Positions 42,220 through 49,065 of a DNA stretch of 64,000 nucleotides are shown here, one piece after another. The stretch's first letter is position 1, and the number at the start of each line of letters is the position of its first letter. The position numbers and the translations under genes are program-made. Under the pieces are notes generated by a model. It did no database searches, had not been told where the DNA came from, and was given only the letters and a program-made list of their open reading frames with translations. Origin of the DNA: Actinospineispora acaciae DSM 45401 (lineage in GTDB: Bacteria > Actinomycetota > Actinomycetes > Mycobacteriales > Pseudonocardiaceae); NCBI RefSeq assembly GCF_000620785.1, contig NZ_JIAI01000014.1:1-64000 (forward strand). The letters run 5' to 3'.

Positions 42220-43626
42220 CTACGCGACGTCCCCTTCCAACATCTCCGTCACCAACGCCGCGATCGCCGAGCGCTCCGACCGGGCCAGCGTGACGTGCGC
42301 GAACAGCGGGTGTCCCTTGAGCTTTTCGATCACGGCGGCCACCCCGTCGTGCCGTCCGACCCGCAGGTTGTCCCGCTGCGCCACGTCATGCGTGAGCACC
42401 ACCCGCGAGCCCGAACCCAGCCGCGACAGCACGGTGAGCAGCACGTTGCGCTCCAGCGACTGCGCCTCGTCCACGATCACGAACGCGTCGTGCAGCGAGC
42501 GGCCCCTGATGTGGGTCAGCGGCAGCACCTCGAGCATGCCCCGGGACAGCACCTCGTCCACCACCTCGGAGCTGACCAGCGCGCCGAGCGTGTCGAACAC
42601 CGCCTGCGCCCAGGGCGCCATCTTCTCGCTCTCGTTGCCGGGCAGGTAGCCCAGCTCCTGCCCGCCGACGGCGTACACCGGGCGGAACACCACCACCCGC
42701 CGGTGCTGCTGGCGCTCCAGCACCGCCTCCAGCCCGGCGCACAGCGCGAGCGCGGACTTGCCGGTGCCGGCCCGCCCGCCCAGCGAGACGATGCCCACGT
42801 CCGGGTCGAGCAGCAGGTCCAGCGCGATCCGCTGCTCGGCCGAGCGCCCGTGCAGCCCGAACGCCTCCCGGTCGCCGCGCACCAGCTTGATCCGCTTGTC
42901 CGGCGCGACCCTGCCCAGCGCGGCGGTGCCGGCGCCGAGCAGCCGCAGCCCGGTGTGGCAGGGCAGCTCGCGCACCCACTCCAGCTCCGTCCCCGCCGGA
43001 TCCAGCGAACCGTCCCTGAACAGCGCGTCCACCGCGTCCGAGCAGGTCACCTCGACGTCGGCCAGCCCGGTCCAGCCGGAGGGAACGACGTCCTGGGCGC
43101 GGTACTCGTCGGCGACCAGCCCCACGGCGGCCGCCTTGACCCGCAGTGGCATGTCCTTGGTGACCAGCGTGACGCCGGAGCCGTCGCGCTCCGAGGAGAG
43201 GTTCAGCGCGCAGGCCAGGATGCGGCTGTCGTTGGTGTCCGTCCGAAACCCGGCGGGGAGCACCTCGGGGTCGGTGTGGTTCAGCTCCACCCGCACGGTG
43301 CCGCCGCCGTCGCCCACCGGCACCGGCGTGTCCAACCGTCCGTGCTTGACCCGCAGGTCGTCCAGCAGGCGCAGCGCCTCCCTGGCGAACCAGCCGAGCT
43401 CCGGGTGATGCCGTTTGCCCTCCAACTCGGAGACGACCACCAGCGGCAGGACCACGTCGTGTTCATCGAACCTGGTGACCGCCCAGGGGTCGGACAGCAG
43501 CACCGAGGTGTCCAGGACGTAGCAGCGGCGGCCGGGGCCGGCCGCCGGTGTGGTGGTTGCTGACCCGGTCACGCCGTTGGCGGCGGCGGTCGGGGCGGAG
43601 CTGGAGGCGGGACGTCGTGCGGTCAC
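42220..43626 (-). CDS. PhoH2-type PIN-PhoH ATPase/RNase
   Basis: 468 residues. The N-terminal PIN domain (about 33-180, CYVLDTSVLLSDP with Asp39, TNDSRILACAL, LVTKDMPLRVKA) is fused to a PhoH ATPase domain with Walker A GGRAGTGKS (283-291) and Walker B-like AFVIVDEAQSLE. PhoH2 proteins unwind and cleave RNA and resemble a fused toxin. GTG at 43626 has GAGGGAG about 7 bases upstream, better than the upstream 43662 start. Convergent with guaB1 over a shared terminator. Confidence 0.93.
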   Translation of the reverse strand: MTARRPASSSAPTAAANGVTGSATTTPAAGPGRRCYVLDTSVLLSDPWAVTRFDEHDVVLPLVVVSELEGKRHHPELGWFAREALRLLDDLRVKHGRLDTPVPVGDGGGTVRVELNHTDPEVLPAGFRTDTNDSRILACALNLSSERDGSGVTLVTKDMPLRVKAAAVGLVADEYRAQDVVPSGWTGLADVEVTCSDAVDALFRDGSLDPAGTELEWVRELPCHTGLRLLGAGTAALGRVAPDKRIKLVRGDREAFGLHGRSAEQRIALDLLLDPDVGIVSLGGRAGTGKSALALCAGLEAVLERQQHRRVVVFRPVYAVGGQELGYLPGNESEKMAPWAQAVFDTLGALVSSEVVDEVLSRGMLEVLPLTHIRGRSLHDAFVIVDEAQSLERNVLLTVLSRLGSGSRVVLTHDVAQRDNLRVGRHDGVAAVIEKLKGHPLFAHVTLARSERSAIAALVTEMLEGDVA

Positions 43627-43963
43627 GGCTACTCCCTCGCGGGTACGGCACCGCACCCGCACTGGTGGTGGGCCGGCTGGCCCCGACCGGACGTGGCCTC
43701 GGGACGTCGGCGCTGTTACCGAACGCCCCTCACCACGGCCGCGAGGGCCGGGTGCCGGCCCCCCGTGCTAGTGACAGCCACGATCTGGGCCTCCCGGGCG
43801 GCCCGCATCGGATACGGCCCGCCAAGGTGCACGCTACCGGCGCCGGACGGGGTCTGGTCAACAAAACGCGGGCACATTCCGTGATCTGTGACGAGCAACA
43901 ACCGGGTCGAGTTACCGCTTGCCGCACCAGGTCAACCGCACGACGTTTAAAGATCGACAAGAA
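43627..43963. other. Intergenic region without a supported gene
   Basis: This 337-base stretch lies between the start of phoH and the end of the DUF885 gene. It must carry the phoH promoter on the minus strand. Reading frames in it have poor codon bias and no ribosome binding sites. I saw no strong palindrome, repeat or RNA gene. Confidence 0.5.
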
Positions 43964-45205
43964 CTACCCAGCGTTAACGTCGGTGTCACCACCGGCAGGT
44001 ATGGCCAGCGCCGCGCGCACGGCGGACGGGGTGAGTGCCCCGTCCAGCAACGTCGCGTACCTGGCCAGCACCGGCTCGCCGGGCGCCGCCGCCGCGAGCC
44101 AGCGCCCCACCAGCCGGTGCCCCTCGACGTAGGTGGTGGTGTACGCCCGCCACAGCGGATGGCGCATGAACCGCAGCATCTGCACCGCCCGCGCCTCGCT
44201 CACCAGCAGCCACCGCCGCAGGTAGGCCACCACCTCGTCCGGGTCCGCGCCCGATTCGTGCAGCATCAGCGCGGCGTCCTGGCGCGCCGGCATCAGCCGG
44301 GCCGCCGCCAGCTCCACCCGCTCGGCCAGCTCGCCGTCCATCCGGATGCCCAGCTCGGCGAGCACGCCCTGCGCCCACCGCCCCCACCCCGGGCCGACGG
44401 CGGCGGCCAGGCCCAGCTCGGCGAGCCCCTCGGAGACCAGGCACTCCGGGGTGTTCACCAGGAACAGGCCGTGCTCCGGCCAGCCCGCGCCGCGCACCTG
44501 GACCAGCTCGCGGCGGCACCGCTCGGTGTGATGGCCGGGGTACGCCTCGTGCGCCACCAGGTGCGGCAGCGTCGACGCCCGCCGCGCCATGTCCGCGTTG
44601 ACCACCACCTTGGACCGGTAGCCGCCGAGGTAGTGGTTGAAGCCGCTCCACGGCCGGTCGCCAGCGAGCTCGTAGTACACGGTCTCGCCGGCCGGCAGCT
44701 CCACCGTCCGACCGGTCAGCGCACGCAGCGCGCCGGACAACGCCTGCACCGCCGGTCCGAGCAGCGCGCGGGGCAGCTCCTCCCGCTTGCGGTACGCCGC
44801 CATCCGCGCCGCCAGCGGCCCGCCGCCGGGCAGCAGCCCGGCCAGCTCGGCGTGCGCGGCCCGGTAGTCGTCCGGTTCGCCCCACTCGACCTCGGTGTCG
44901 AAGTACGCGCGCAGCTCCGTGCGGAACGGCGGGGCCGGCCCGACCAGCCGCCGCATCGCGCACTCCAGCGCCGCGAGCTGGCGGTCCAGGAAGTCCGCCC
45001 GGCGCGCCGGCAACCCCGCCGATGCCACCTCGCCACGCAGCCGAGCGGCCCGTTCCGCCAGCTCACCAGGGGCCGGCAGCGGCCCGGACGCCACCGCCGA
45101 GCGCCACGAGGGGTCGCCGCTGAACGCGTCGACGAGGCCCGGCAGCACCCGGCCGCACCGCAGCCCGAGCAGTACGTACTCGCGCGCCACCGCTCCGGCC
45201 TTCAC
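43964..45205 (-). CDS. DUF885 domain protein, putative metallopeptidase
   Basis: 413 residues. The central motif HEAYPGHH (219-226) is the zinc-binding site typical of DUF885 proteins, followed by LVSEGLAELGL with the third ligand Glu and a helical C-terminal domain (LLVSEARAVQMLRFMRHPLWRAYTTTYVEGHRLV). No signal peptide is visible, so it is probably cytosolic. The substrate is unknown; peptides are likely. The start is GTG at 45205. About 340 bases upstream of it, toward phoH's promoter side (43627-43963), hold no gene I can support. Confidence 0.88.
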   Translation of the reverse strand: MKAGAVAREYVLLGLRCGRVLPGLVDAFSGDPSWRSAVASGPLPAPGELAERAARLRGEVASAGLPARRADFLDRQLAALECAMRRLVGPAPPFRTELRAYFDTEVEWGEPDDYRAAHAELAGLLPGGGPLAARMAAYRKREELPRALLGPAVQALSGALRALTGRTVELPAGETVYYELAGDRPWSGFNHYLGGYRSKVVVNADMARRASTLPHLVAHEAYPGHHTERCRRELVQVRGAGWPEHGLFLVNTPECLVSEGLAELGLAAAVGPGWGRWAQGVLAELGIRMDGELAERVELAAARLMPARQDAALMLHESGADPDEVVAYLRRWLLVSEARAVQMLRFMRHPLWRAYTTTYVEGHRLVGRWLAAAAPGEPVLARYATLLDGALTPSAVRAALAIPAGGDTDVNAG

Positions 45206-45373
45206 GGGCGCGGGATGCTACTCGGCCGGCCCGTCAACCGCGGCGTCTCTCGCCGTTCTCCGCCGCCTGCCGCCATGTGGGCGGTACCCGCGGGTAGCTG
45301 CCCCATCCGGGTACGAACCAACTACCCTGTGCTACGCTCCGTCGGCAAATGAGTGGTGACGGAGCTCTGAAAA

Positions 45374-45395
45374 GTCACCCGATCGGAGGCATAAC
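45374..45395 (+). promoter_or_regulatory. 22-nt upstream box, copy 1
   Basis: First of five copies of a conserved element of the form [GT]TCAC[CT]CGA followed by a variable centre and ending [GA]TAAC. It lies 42 bases before the -35 of the first chaplin-like gene. The 363 bases from 45206 to 45568 otherwise hold only this promoter and leader. Confidence 0.55.
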
Positions 45396-45437
45396 CTCGG
45401 CAAAACGCGTCAAGTCACACGATAGTGGTACGTGGTT

Positions 45438-45506
45438 TTGCCGGGGACGATCTCGGCAGTAGTTTCGTCCCAGTCAGCGCGGGCTCCCCAAGCATCCATC
45501 GCTGAC
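45438..45506 (+). promoter_or_regulatory. Promoter and 5' leader hairpin of chaplin-like gene 1
   Basis: TTGCCG (45438-45443), a 16-base spacer and TAGTTT (45460-45465) are aligned with the better promoters of the other copies. The hairpin GTCAGCG (45473-45479) / CGCTGAC (45500-45506) encloses the loop motif GGGCTCCCCA. Confidence 0.55.
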
Positions 45507-45568
45507 GTCGTGAGAAGGGGGCCGACGCCGTCACAGGCGTTGGTTGACTCGATCCAGGAGATGACACT

Positions 45569-45892
45569 GTGCTGAAGAAGGCTGGAATCGTAGTGGCTGC
45601 TGCCGCGGCCGGTCTGCTCGCCGTGAGCCCGCTGGCCTTCGCTGGCGACTACGACGGCGACAGCGATGGCGGCCACGATGGCGACGGCGGCAAGAGCCAC
45701 CACCACGCCAAGAAGGCCGACTGCGAGCAGGACAACAGCTCGGAGAACGGCGACACCAAGCAGAGCGGGCTCGTCAACCTGAACAACACCACCGCTCAGG
45801 TTCCGATCCAGGCTTGCGGTAACCACGTCGGCATCCTCGACGGTGCCTTCGGCATCCTGGGCAAGGCCGAGAACAAGCAGGTCAACGACTGA
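45569..45892 (+). CDS. Chaplin-like secreted protein 1 (permuted, His/Asp-rich)
   Basis: 107 residues. A cleavable signal peptide (LKKAGIVVAAAAAGLLAVSP, likely cut after AFA at residue 25) is nearly identical in all five paralogues. The mature protein opens with an Asp/Gly/His-rich stretch (about 26-48, including HHH). Next comes DCEQDNSSEN, then the hydrophobic chaplin-like core VPIQACGNHVGILDGAFGILG, and it ends at KQVND. In paralogues 2-5 the DC.Q.NSSEN block is at the C-terminus, so this copy looks circularly permuted. Two cysteines may form a disulfide. Probably a surface-active or aggregating wall protein. GTG start, with AGGAG 9 bases upstream. Confidence 0.75.
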   Translation: MLKKAGIVVAAAAAGLLAVSPLAFAGDYDGDSDGGHDGDGGKSHHHAKKADCEQDNSSENGDTKQSGLVNLNNTTAQVPIQACGNHVGILDGAFGILGKAENKQVND

Positions 45893-45964
45893 CATGTCGT
45901 TGACCTGCGGGGAGGCGCGCCCGAGCACTCGGGCGTACTTCCCTGCGGGCAATGCTCGACCGGA

Positions 45965-46000
45965 GCCCGGTGATGCACCTTTGTCGGTGCGTCACCGGGC
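45965..46000 (+). terminator. Terminator of chaplin-like gene 1
   Basis: GCCCGGTGA...GCACC pairs with GGTGC...TCACCGGGC around a short TTTGTC loop, followed by TTCT. Confidence 0.7.
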
Positions 46001-46029
46001 TTCTGCATGTCTCAGGGCCGATCTTCCGA

Positions 46030-46051
46030 TTCACCCGAAAGTGGCCGTAAC
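46030..46051 (+). promoter_or_regulatory. 22-nt upstream box, copy 2
   Basis: Second copy of the conserved element (TTCACCCGAAAGTGG...GTAAC), 41 bases before the -35 of gene 2. It is identical to copy 3. Confidence 0.6.
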
Positions 46052-46092
46052 TTTTGGTGGATTGCTTGGGGTGCCAATTCCGGCCCCAAATT

Positions 46093-46157
46093 TTGGATCC
46101 CTGAGAAGACCGGGTATATTGGACCTGTCAGCGAGGGCTCCCCAAACAACCGCTGAC
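46093..46157 (+). promoter_or_regulatory. Promoter and 5' leader hairpin of chaplin-like gene 2
   Basis: TTGGAT (46093-46098), a 16-base spacer and TATATT (46115-46120). The hairpin GTCAGCG (46127-46133) / CGCTGAC (46151-46157) encloses AGGGCTCCCCA. The hairpin would lie at the mRNA 5' end. Confidence 0.65.
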
Positions 46158-46210
46158 GAACCACGGGGCGAGCGTCGGAACGATGCCGCCAATGGAACAG
46201 GAGAGTAACT

Positions 46211-46462
46211 GTGCTGAAGAAGGCTGGAATCGTGGTGGCGGCTGCCGCTGCCGGTCTGCTCGCCGTGAGCCCTCTCGCTTTCGCGGACACCGAGCAGCAC
46301 GGCCTGGTCAACGTCAATGACACGACCGTGCAGGTGCCGATCCAGGCCTGTGGCAACCACATCGGCATCGTCGATGGCGCGTTTGGCATCCTGGGCTCGG
46401 CCAAGAACAAGCAGGTCAACAGCGGCGACTGCTCGCAGGACAACAGCTCCGAGAACGACTGA
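46211..46462 (+). CDS. Chaplin-like secreted protein 2
   Basis: 83 residues. The signal peptide ends SPLAFA. The mature 58 residues contain LVNVNDTTVQVPIQACGNHIGIVDGAFGILG, resembling the chaplin core (VQVP, CGN, alternating hydrophobics), and end in VNSGDCSQDNSSEND. Two Cys are 27 residues apart. Asn/Gln/Ser-rich and probably assembled on the cell surface. GTG start with CAGGAGAG upstream. It has its own promoter and terminator. Confidence 0.8.
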   Translation: MLKKAGIVVAAAAAGLLAVSPLAFADTEQHGLVNVNDTTVQVPIQACGNHIGIVDGAFGILGSAKNKQVNSGDCSQDNSSEND

Positions 46463-46478
46463 GCTTAGCGTTTCCGCC

Positions 46479-46514
46479 AAGAAGGGCGTCGGACCTCGGT
46501 CCGGCGCCCTTCTT
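46479..46514 (+). terminator. Terminator of chaplin-like gene 2
   Basis: AAGAAGGGCG-CGGACC pairs with GGTCCG-CGCCCTTCTT around a 2-base loop, with one bulge on each side. The same GGGCGTCGGAC / GTCCGGCGCCC core recurs after genes 3, 4 and 5. Confidence 0.8.
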
Positions 46515-46577
46515 GCATGTCCGGTCACGGGCGGCTGACCGGCCAGGATCGTGCTCGACCGAAATTCAGCTACCTTA

Positions 46578-46599
46578 TTCACCCGAAAGTGGCCGTAAC
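46578..46599 (+). promoter_or_regulatory. 22-nt upstream box, copy 3
   Basis: Third copy, identical to copy 2, 48 bases before the -35 of gene 3. Confidence 0.6.
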
Positions 46600-46647
46600 T
46601 CGCGCCCTCGATACGCACGGCAACCTCGTAAAAAGGACTTGCACCTG

Positions 46648-46715
46648 TTGAATTCCTGAGAGGGTTCGTTACACTCAAACCTGCCAGTGAGGGCTCCCCA
46701 CCTGAACGCCACTGG
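46648..46715 (+). promoter_or_regulatory. Promoter and 5' leader hairpin of chaplin-like gene 3
   Basis: TTGAAT (46648-46653), a 16-base spacer and TACACT (46670-46675). The hairpin CCAGTG (46684-46689) / CACTGG (46710-46715) has the constant loop AGGGCTCCCCA but a different stem from copies 1 and 2. Confidence 0.65.
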
Positions 46716-46762
46716 TGACCCCCGGGCGGCAACGGTGCCGTCGATCGAACAGGAGAACAACC

Positions 46763-47023
46763 GTGCTGAAAAAGGCTGGGATCGTGGTGGCGGCAGCCGC
46801 CGCCGGCCTGCTGGCCGTGAGTCCTCTCGCGTTCGCGAGCGACACGGACCAGAGTGGTGGCTACTGGAACTCCAACAACAACACCCGCCAGCACCCGACG
46901 CAGGCCTGCGACAACCACGTCGGGATCATCGATGGCGCATTCGCCCTCGGCCTTAAGTCCGAGGCGAGCAACGAGCAGGAAAACAGCGGCGACTGCAAGC
47001 AGGAGAACAGCTCCAAGAACTGA
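46763..47023 (+). CDS. Chaplin-like secreted protein 3
   Basis: 86 residues with the shared signal peptide. The mature part has GGYWNSNNNTRQHPTQACDNHVGIIDGAFALGLKSEASNEQ and ends in ENSGDCKQENSSKN. The VQVPI strand is replaced by RQHPT, so this is the most diverged core. Two Cys are retained. GTG start with AGGAGAAC upstream. Its own promoter, leader hairpin and terminator flank it. Confidence 0.78.
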   Translation: MLKKAGIVVAAAAAGLLAVSPLAFASDTDQSGGYWNSNNNTRQHPTQACDNHVGIIDGAFALGLKSEASNEQENSGDCKQENSSKN

Positions 47024-47039
47024 GCTCGCCGCACCGCTC

Positions 47040-47077
47040 CCGGAGGGGCGTCGGACCGCTGTCCGGCGCCCCTCCGG
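47040..47077 (+). terminator. Terminator of chaplin-like gene 3
   Basis: CCGGAGGGGCG-CGGAC pairs with GTCCG-CGCCCCTCCGG around a 4-base loop. Confidence 0.75.
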
Positions 47078-47126
47078 CGCGTGTAGGGCACCCATCAGCC
47101 GTTCGCTATACAAGATAGCTGCCTCA

Positions 47127-47148
47127 TTCACTCGAACGTGACCGTAAC
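47127..47148 (+). promoter_or_regulatory. 22-nt upstream box, copy 4
   Basis: Fourth copy, with three substitutions relative to copies 2 and 3 and the ends TTCAC and GTAAC conserved; 48 bases before the -35 of gene 4. Confidence 0.55.
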
Positions 47149-47196
47149 TCGCGAGGCCGATACACAGCGCAACCTCGTAAAAGTGCGTGGGGGATG

Positions 47197-47266
47197 TTGA
47201 GCCCCTGAGAAGATCCGTTACACTTATCAGTGCCAGTGAGGGCTCCCCAACCAAATGCCACTGGCA
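47197..47266 (+). promoter_or_regulatory. Promoter and 5' leader hairpin of chaplin-like gene 4
   Basis: TTGAGC (47197-47202), a 16-base spacer and TACACT (47219-47224). The hairpin TGCCAGTG (47231-47238) / CACTGGCA (47259-47266) is a perfect 8-bp stem enclosing AGGGCTCCCCA. Confidence 0.65.
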
Positions 47267-47319
47267 CGACCCCCGGGCGGGTGCAGTTGCCGCCGATCGA
47301 TCAACAGGAGAGAAATACT

Positions 47320-47568
47320 GTGCTGAAGAAGGCTGGAATCGTGGTCGCGGCTACCGCCGCTGGTCTGCTGGCCGTGAGCCCTCTCGCTTTCGCGGACACC
47401 GAGCAGGACGGGCACGTCAACGTCAACGGCACCACCGTGCAGGCGCCCGCCCAGGCCTGCAGCAACCACGTCGGCGTCGTCGACGGTGCGTTTGGGATCG
47501 GCGGCAAGGCCGAGAACAAGCAGGTCAACAGCGGTGACTGCGAGCAGAACAACAGCTCCGAGAACTGA
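47320..47568 (+). CDS. Chaplin-like secreted protein 4
   Basis: 82 residues with the shared signal peptide. The mature part is close to paralogue 2: HVNVNGTTVQAPAQACSNHVGVVDGAFGIGG, then KAENKQVNSGDCEQNNSSEN. Two Cys are retained. GTG start with CAGGAGAG upstream. Monocistronic, between its own promoter and terminator. Confidence 0.8.
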   Translation: MLKKAGIVVAATAAGLLAVSPLAFADTEQDGHVNVNGTTVQAPAQACSNHVGVVDGAFGIGGKAENKQVNSGDCEQNNSSEN

Positions 47569-47583
47569 GCTTGAGTACTGCCT

Positions 47584-47620
47584 GAGAAGGGCGTCGGACC
47601 TCGGGTCCGGCGCCCTTCTC
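47584..47620 (+). terminator. Terminator of chaplin-like gene 4
   Basis: GAGAAGGGCG-CGGACC pairs with GGTCCG-CGCCCTTCTC around a 3-base loop. Confidence 0.8.
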
Positions 47621-47656
47621 GTCTGTTAGGGCCGGTCACACGGCCGGTGCGGGTCG

Positions 47657-47678
47657 GTCACCCGAAAGTGGGCATAAC
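47657..47678 (+). promoter_or_regulatory. 22-nt upstream box, copy 5
   Basis: Fifth copy (GTCACCCGAAAGTGGG...ATAAC), 48 bases before the -35 of gene 5. Its ends match copy 1. Confidence 0.6.
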
Positions 47679-47726
47679 TCCCGACGGAAATGCACTGAGT
47701 AGTTTTCGTTATCAAGCTAAGGGCTG

Positions 47727-47793
47727 TTGAATTCTCGAGTGGGTTCGGTACTCTCGTTACCCGTCGGTAAGGGCTCCCCACCAACTACCGGCG
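47727..47793 (+). promoter_or_regulatory. Promoter and 5' leader hairpin of chaplin-like gene 5
   Basis: TTGAAT (47727-47732), a 16-base spacer and TACTCT (47749-47754). The hairpin CGTCGGTA (47762-47769) / TACCGGCG (47786-47793) has seven Watson-Crick pairs and one G-T pair and keeps the AGGGCTCCCCA loop. Confidence 0.65.
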
Positions 47794-47840
47794 CGACCCC
47801 CGGGCGGCAACGGTGCCGCCGATCGAACAGGAGAACAACC

Positions 47841-48095
47841 GTGCTGAAAAAGGCTGGAATCGTGGTGGCGGCGGCCGCCGCCGGTCTGCTCGCCGTGAGC
47901 CCCCTGGCGTTCGCGAGCGACACCGACCAGCATGGCGACGTCAACATCAACGGTACGACGCTTCAGCTGCCGATCCAGGCGTGCAACAACCACGGCGGCG
48001 GCAGCGGTGCCTACGCCGGCGGCCCCGGCGCCAAGGCGAGCAACGAGCAGGTCAACAGCGGCGACTGCGAGCAGAGCAACAGCTCGGAGAACTGA
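47841..48095 (+). CDS. Chaplin-like secreted protein 5
   Basis: 84 residues with the shared signal peptide. The mature part has GDVNINGTTLQLPIQACNNHGGGSGAYAGGPGAKASNEQ and ends in VNSGDCEQSNSSEN. The segment after the first Cys is Gly-rich rather than hydrophobic, unlike paralogues 1, 2 and 4, so its assembly may differ. GTG start with AGGAGAAC upstream. Confidence 0.78.
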   Translation: MLKKAGIVVAAAAAGLLAVSPLAFASDTDQHGDVNINGTTLQLPIQACNNHGGGSGAYAGGPGAKASNEQVNSGDCEQSNSSEN

Positions 48096-48109
48096 GCACT
48101 CACCGCACC

Positions 48110-48144
48110 GAAGGGCGTCGGACCACCTGGGTCCGGCGCCTTTC
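48110..48144 (+). terminator. Terminator of chaplin-like gene 5
   Basis: GAAGGGCG-CGGACC pairs with GGTCCG-CGCCTTTC around a 5-base loop. It also separates the array from the convergent prenyl transferase gene. Confidence 0.75.
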
Positions 48145-48170
48145 GCATGTCGTGAGGAGCGTGGTGAGCG

Positions 48171-48938
48171 TCAGGAGCCGAAGCGGCGGTGCCGGATGCC
48201 GTAGTCGCGCAGCGCGCGCAGGAAGTCCACCCGGCGGAACTCCGGCCAGTACGCCTCGCAGAACCAGAACTCCGAGTGCGCCGACTGCCACAGCAGGAAC
48301 CCGGACAGCCGCTGCTCGCCGGAGGTCCTGATCACCAGGTCCGGGTCCGGCTGGCCCGAGGTGTAGAGGTGCTCGGCGATGTGGTCCACGTCCAGCACCT
48401 CGGCCAGCTCCTCGATCGAGGTGCCGCTCTCGGCGTGGCGCAGCAGCAGCTTGCGCACCGCGTCGGCGATCTCGCGGCGCCCGCCGTAGCCGACCGCGAT
48501 GTTGACCTGCATGCCGGTGCGCTGGGCGGTGCGCGCGGCCGCGCCGCTGAGCTTGCTCGCCGCCTCGGTGGGCAGCAGGTCCAGCGCGCCCACCACCCGC
48601 ACCCGCCACGGCCGGCCCGGCGAGCTCAGCTCGTCGACGACGCCGACGATGATGTCCAGCAGCGGGCGCAGTTCGTTGTCCGGCCGGGTCAGGTTGTCGG
48701 TGGACAGCAGCCACAGCGTGACCAGCTCGACGCCCGCCTCCCGGCACCAGCCGAGCAGGTCGGTGATCCGGGACGCGCCGGCGCGGTGGCCGTCGTTGAC
48801 GTCCAGCAGCCCGGCGTCGCGGGCCCAGCGCCGGTTGCCGTCCAGGATGACGCCGACGTGCCGGGGCCGCTGCGCCGTCGCAAGCTGCCGTCGCAGCTTC
48901 CGTTCATATGCGGAATACAGCAGGTTGCGCACGCCCAC
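48171..48938 (-). CDS. cis-Prenyl transferase (short-chain Z-isoprenyl diphosphate synthase, Rv1086-like)
   Basis: 255 residues from GTG 48938. The UPP-synthase fold is clear: ILDGNRRWA (31-39, substrate Asp33), GHRAGASRITDLLGWC, LWLLSTDNLTRP, and the C-terminal signature DPDLVIRTSGEQRLSGFLLWQSAHSEFWF. Its placement divergent from a hemolysin III gene matches Rv1086/Rv1085c as I recall, which favours the short-chain Z-FPP type over decaprenyl or undecaprenyl synthase. TACTCT lies 8 bases before the GTG, so the transcript may be leaderless. Confidence 0.9.
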   Translation of the reverse strand: MGVRNLLYSAYERKLRRQLATAQRPRHVGVILDGNRRWARDAGLLDVNDGHRAGASRITDLLGWCREAGVELVTLWLLSTDNLTRPDNELRPLLDIIVGVVDELSSPGRPWRVRVVGALDLLPTEAASKLSGAAARTAQRTGMQVNIAVGYGGRREIADAVRKLLLRHAESGTSIEELAEVLDVDHIAEHLYTSGQPDPDLVIRTSGEQRLSGFLLWQSAHSEFWFCEAYWPEFRRVDFLRALRDYGIRHRRFGS

Positions 48939-49065
48939 GGACGAGAAGAGTACGCCGGTGGCAACGACCCCCCGCGCGCTCACCCTCCGCCGGCACCTGT
49001 GTCCGTCACCACGAGTCCGTCCTAATGTCCTGAACACCCCGCCGCCGTGGCCTACCATCTCAGGG

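Noticed and set aside
43716..43901. Small minus-strand ORF upstream of phoH
   Set aside because: No ribosome binding site, unremarkable composition and no recognisable motif; treated as noncoding promoter DNA.
45374..45395. Upstream box of the chaplin-like genes as a canonical MtrA site
   Set aside because: The half-sites resemble GTNAC, but the spacing is 12 rather than 6 bases in every copy.
45410..47254. Minus-strand frames through the chaplin-like array
   Set aside because: They repeat only because the underlying plus-strand genes are paralogous. They lack ribosome binding sites and run through promoters and terminators.
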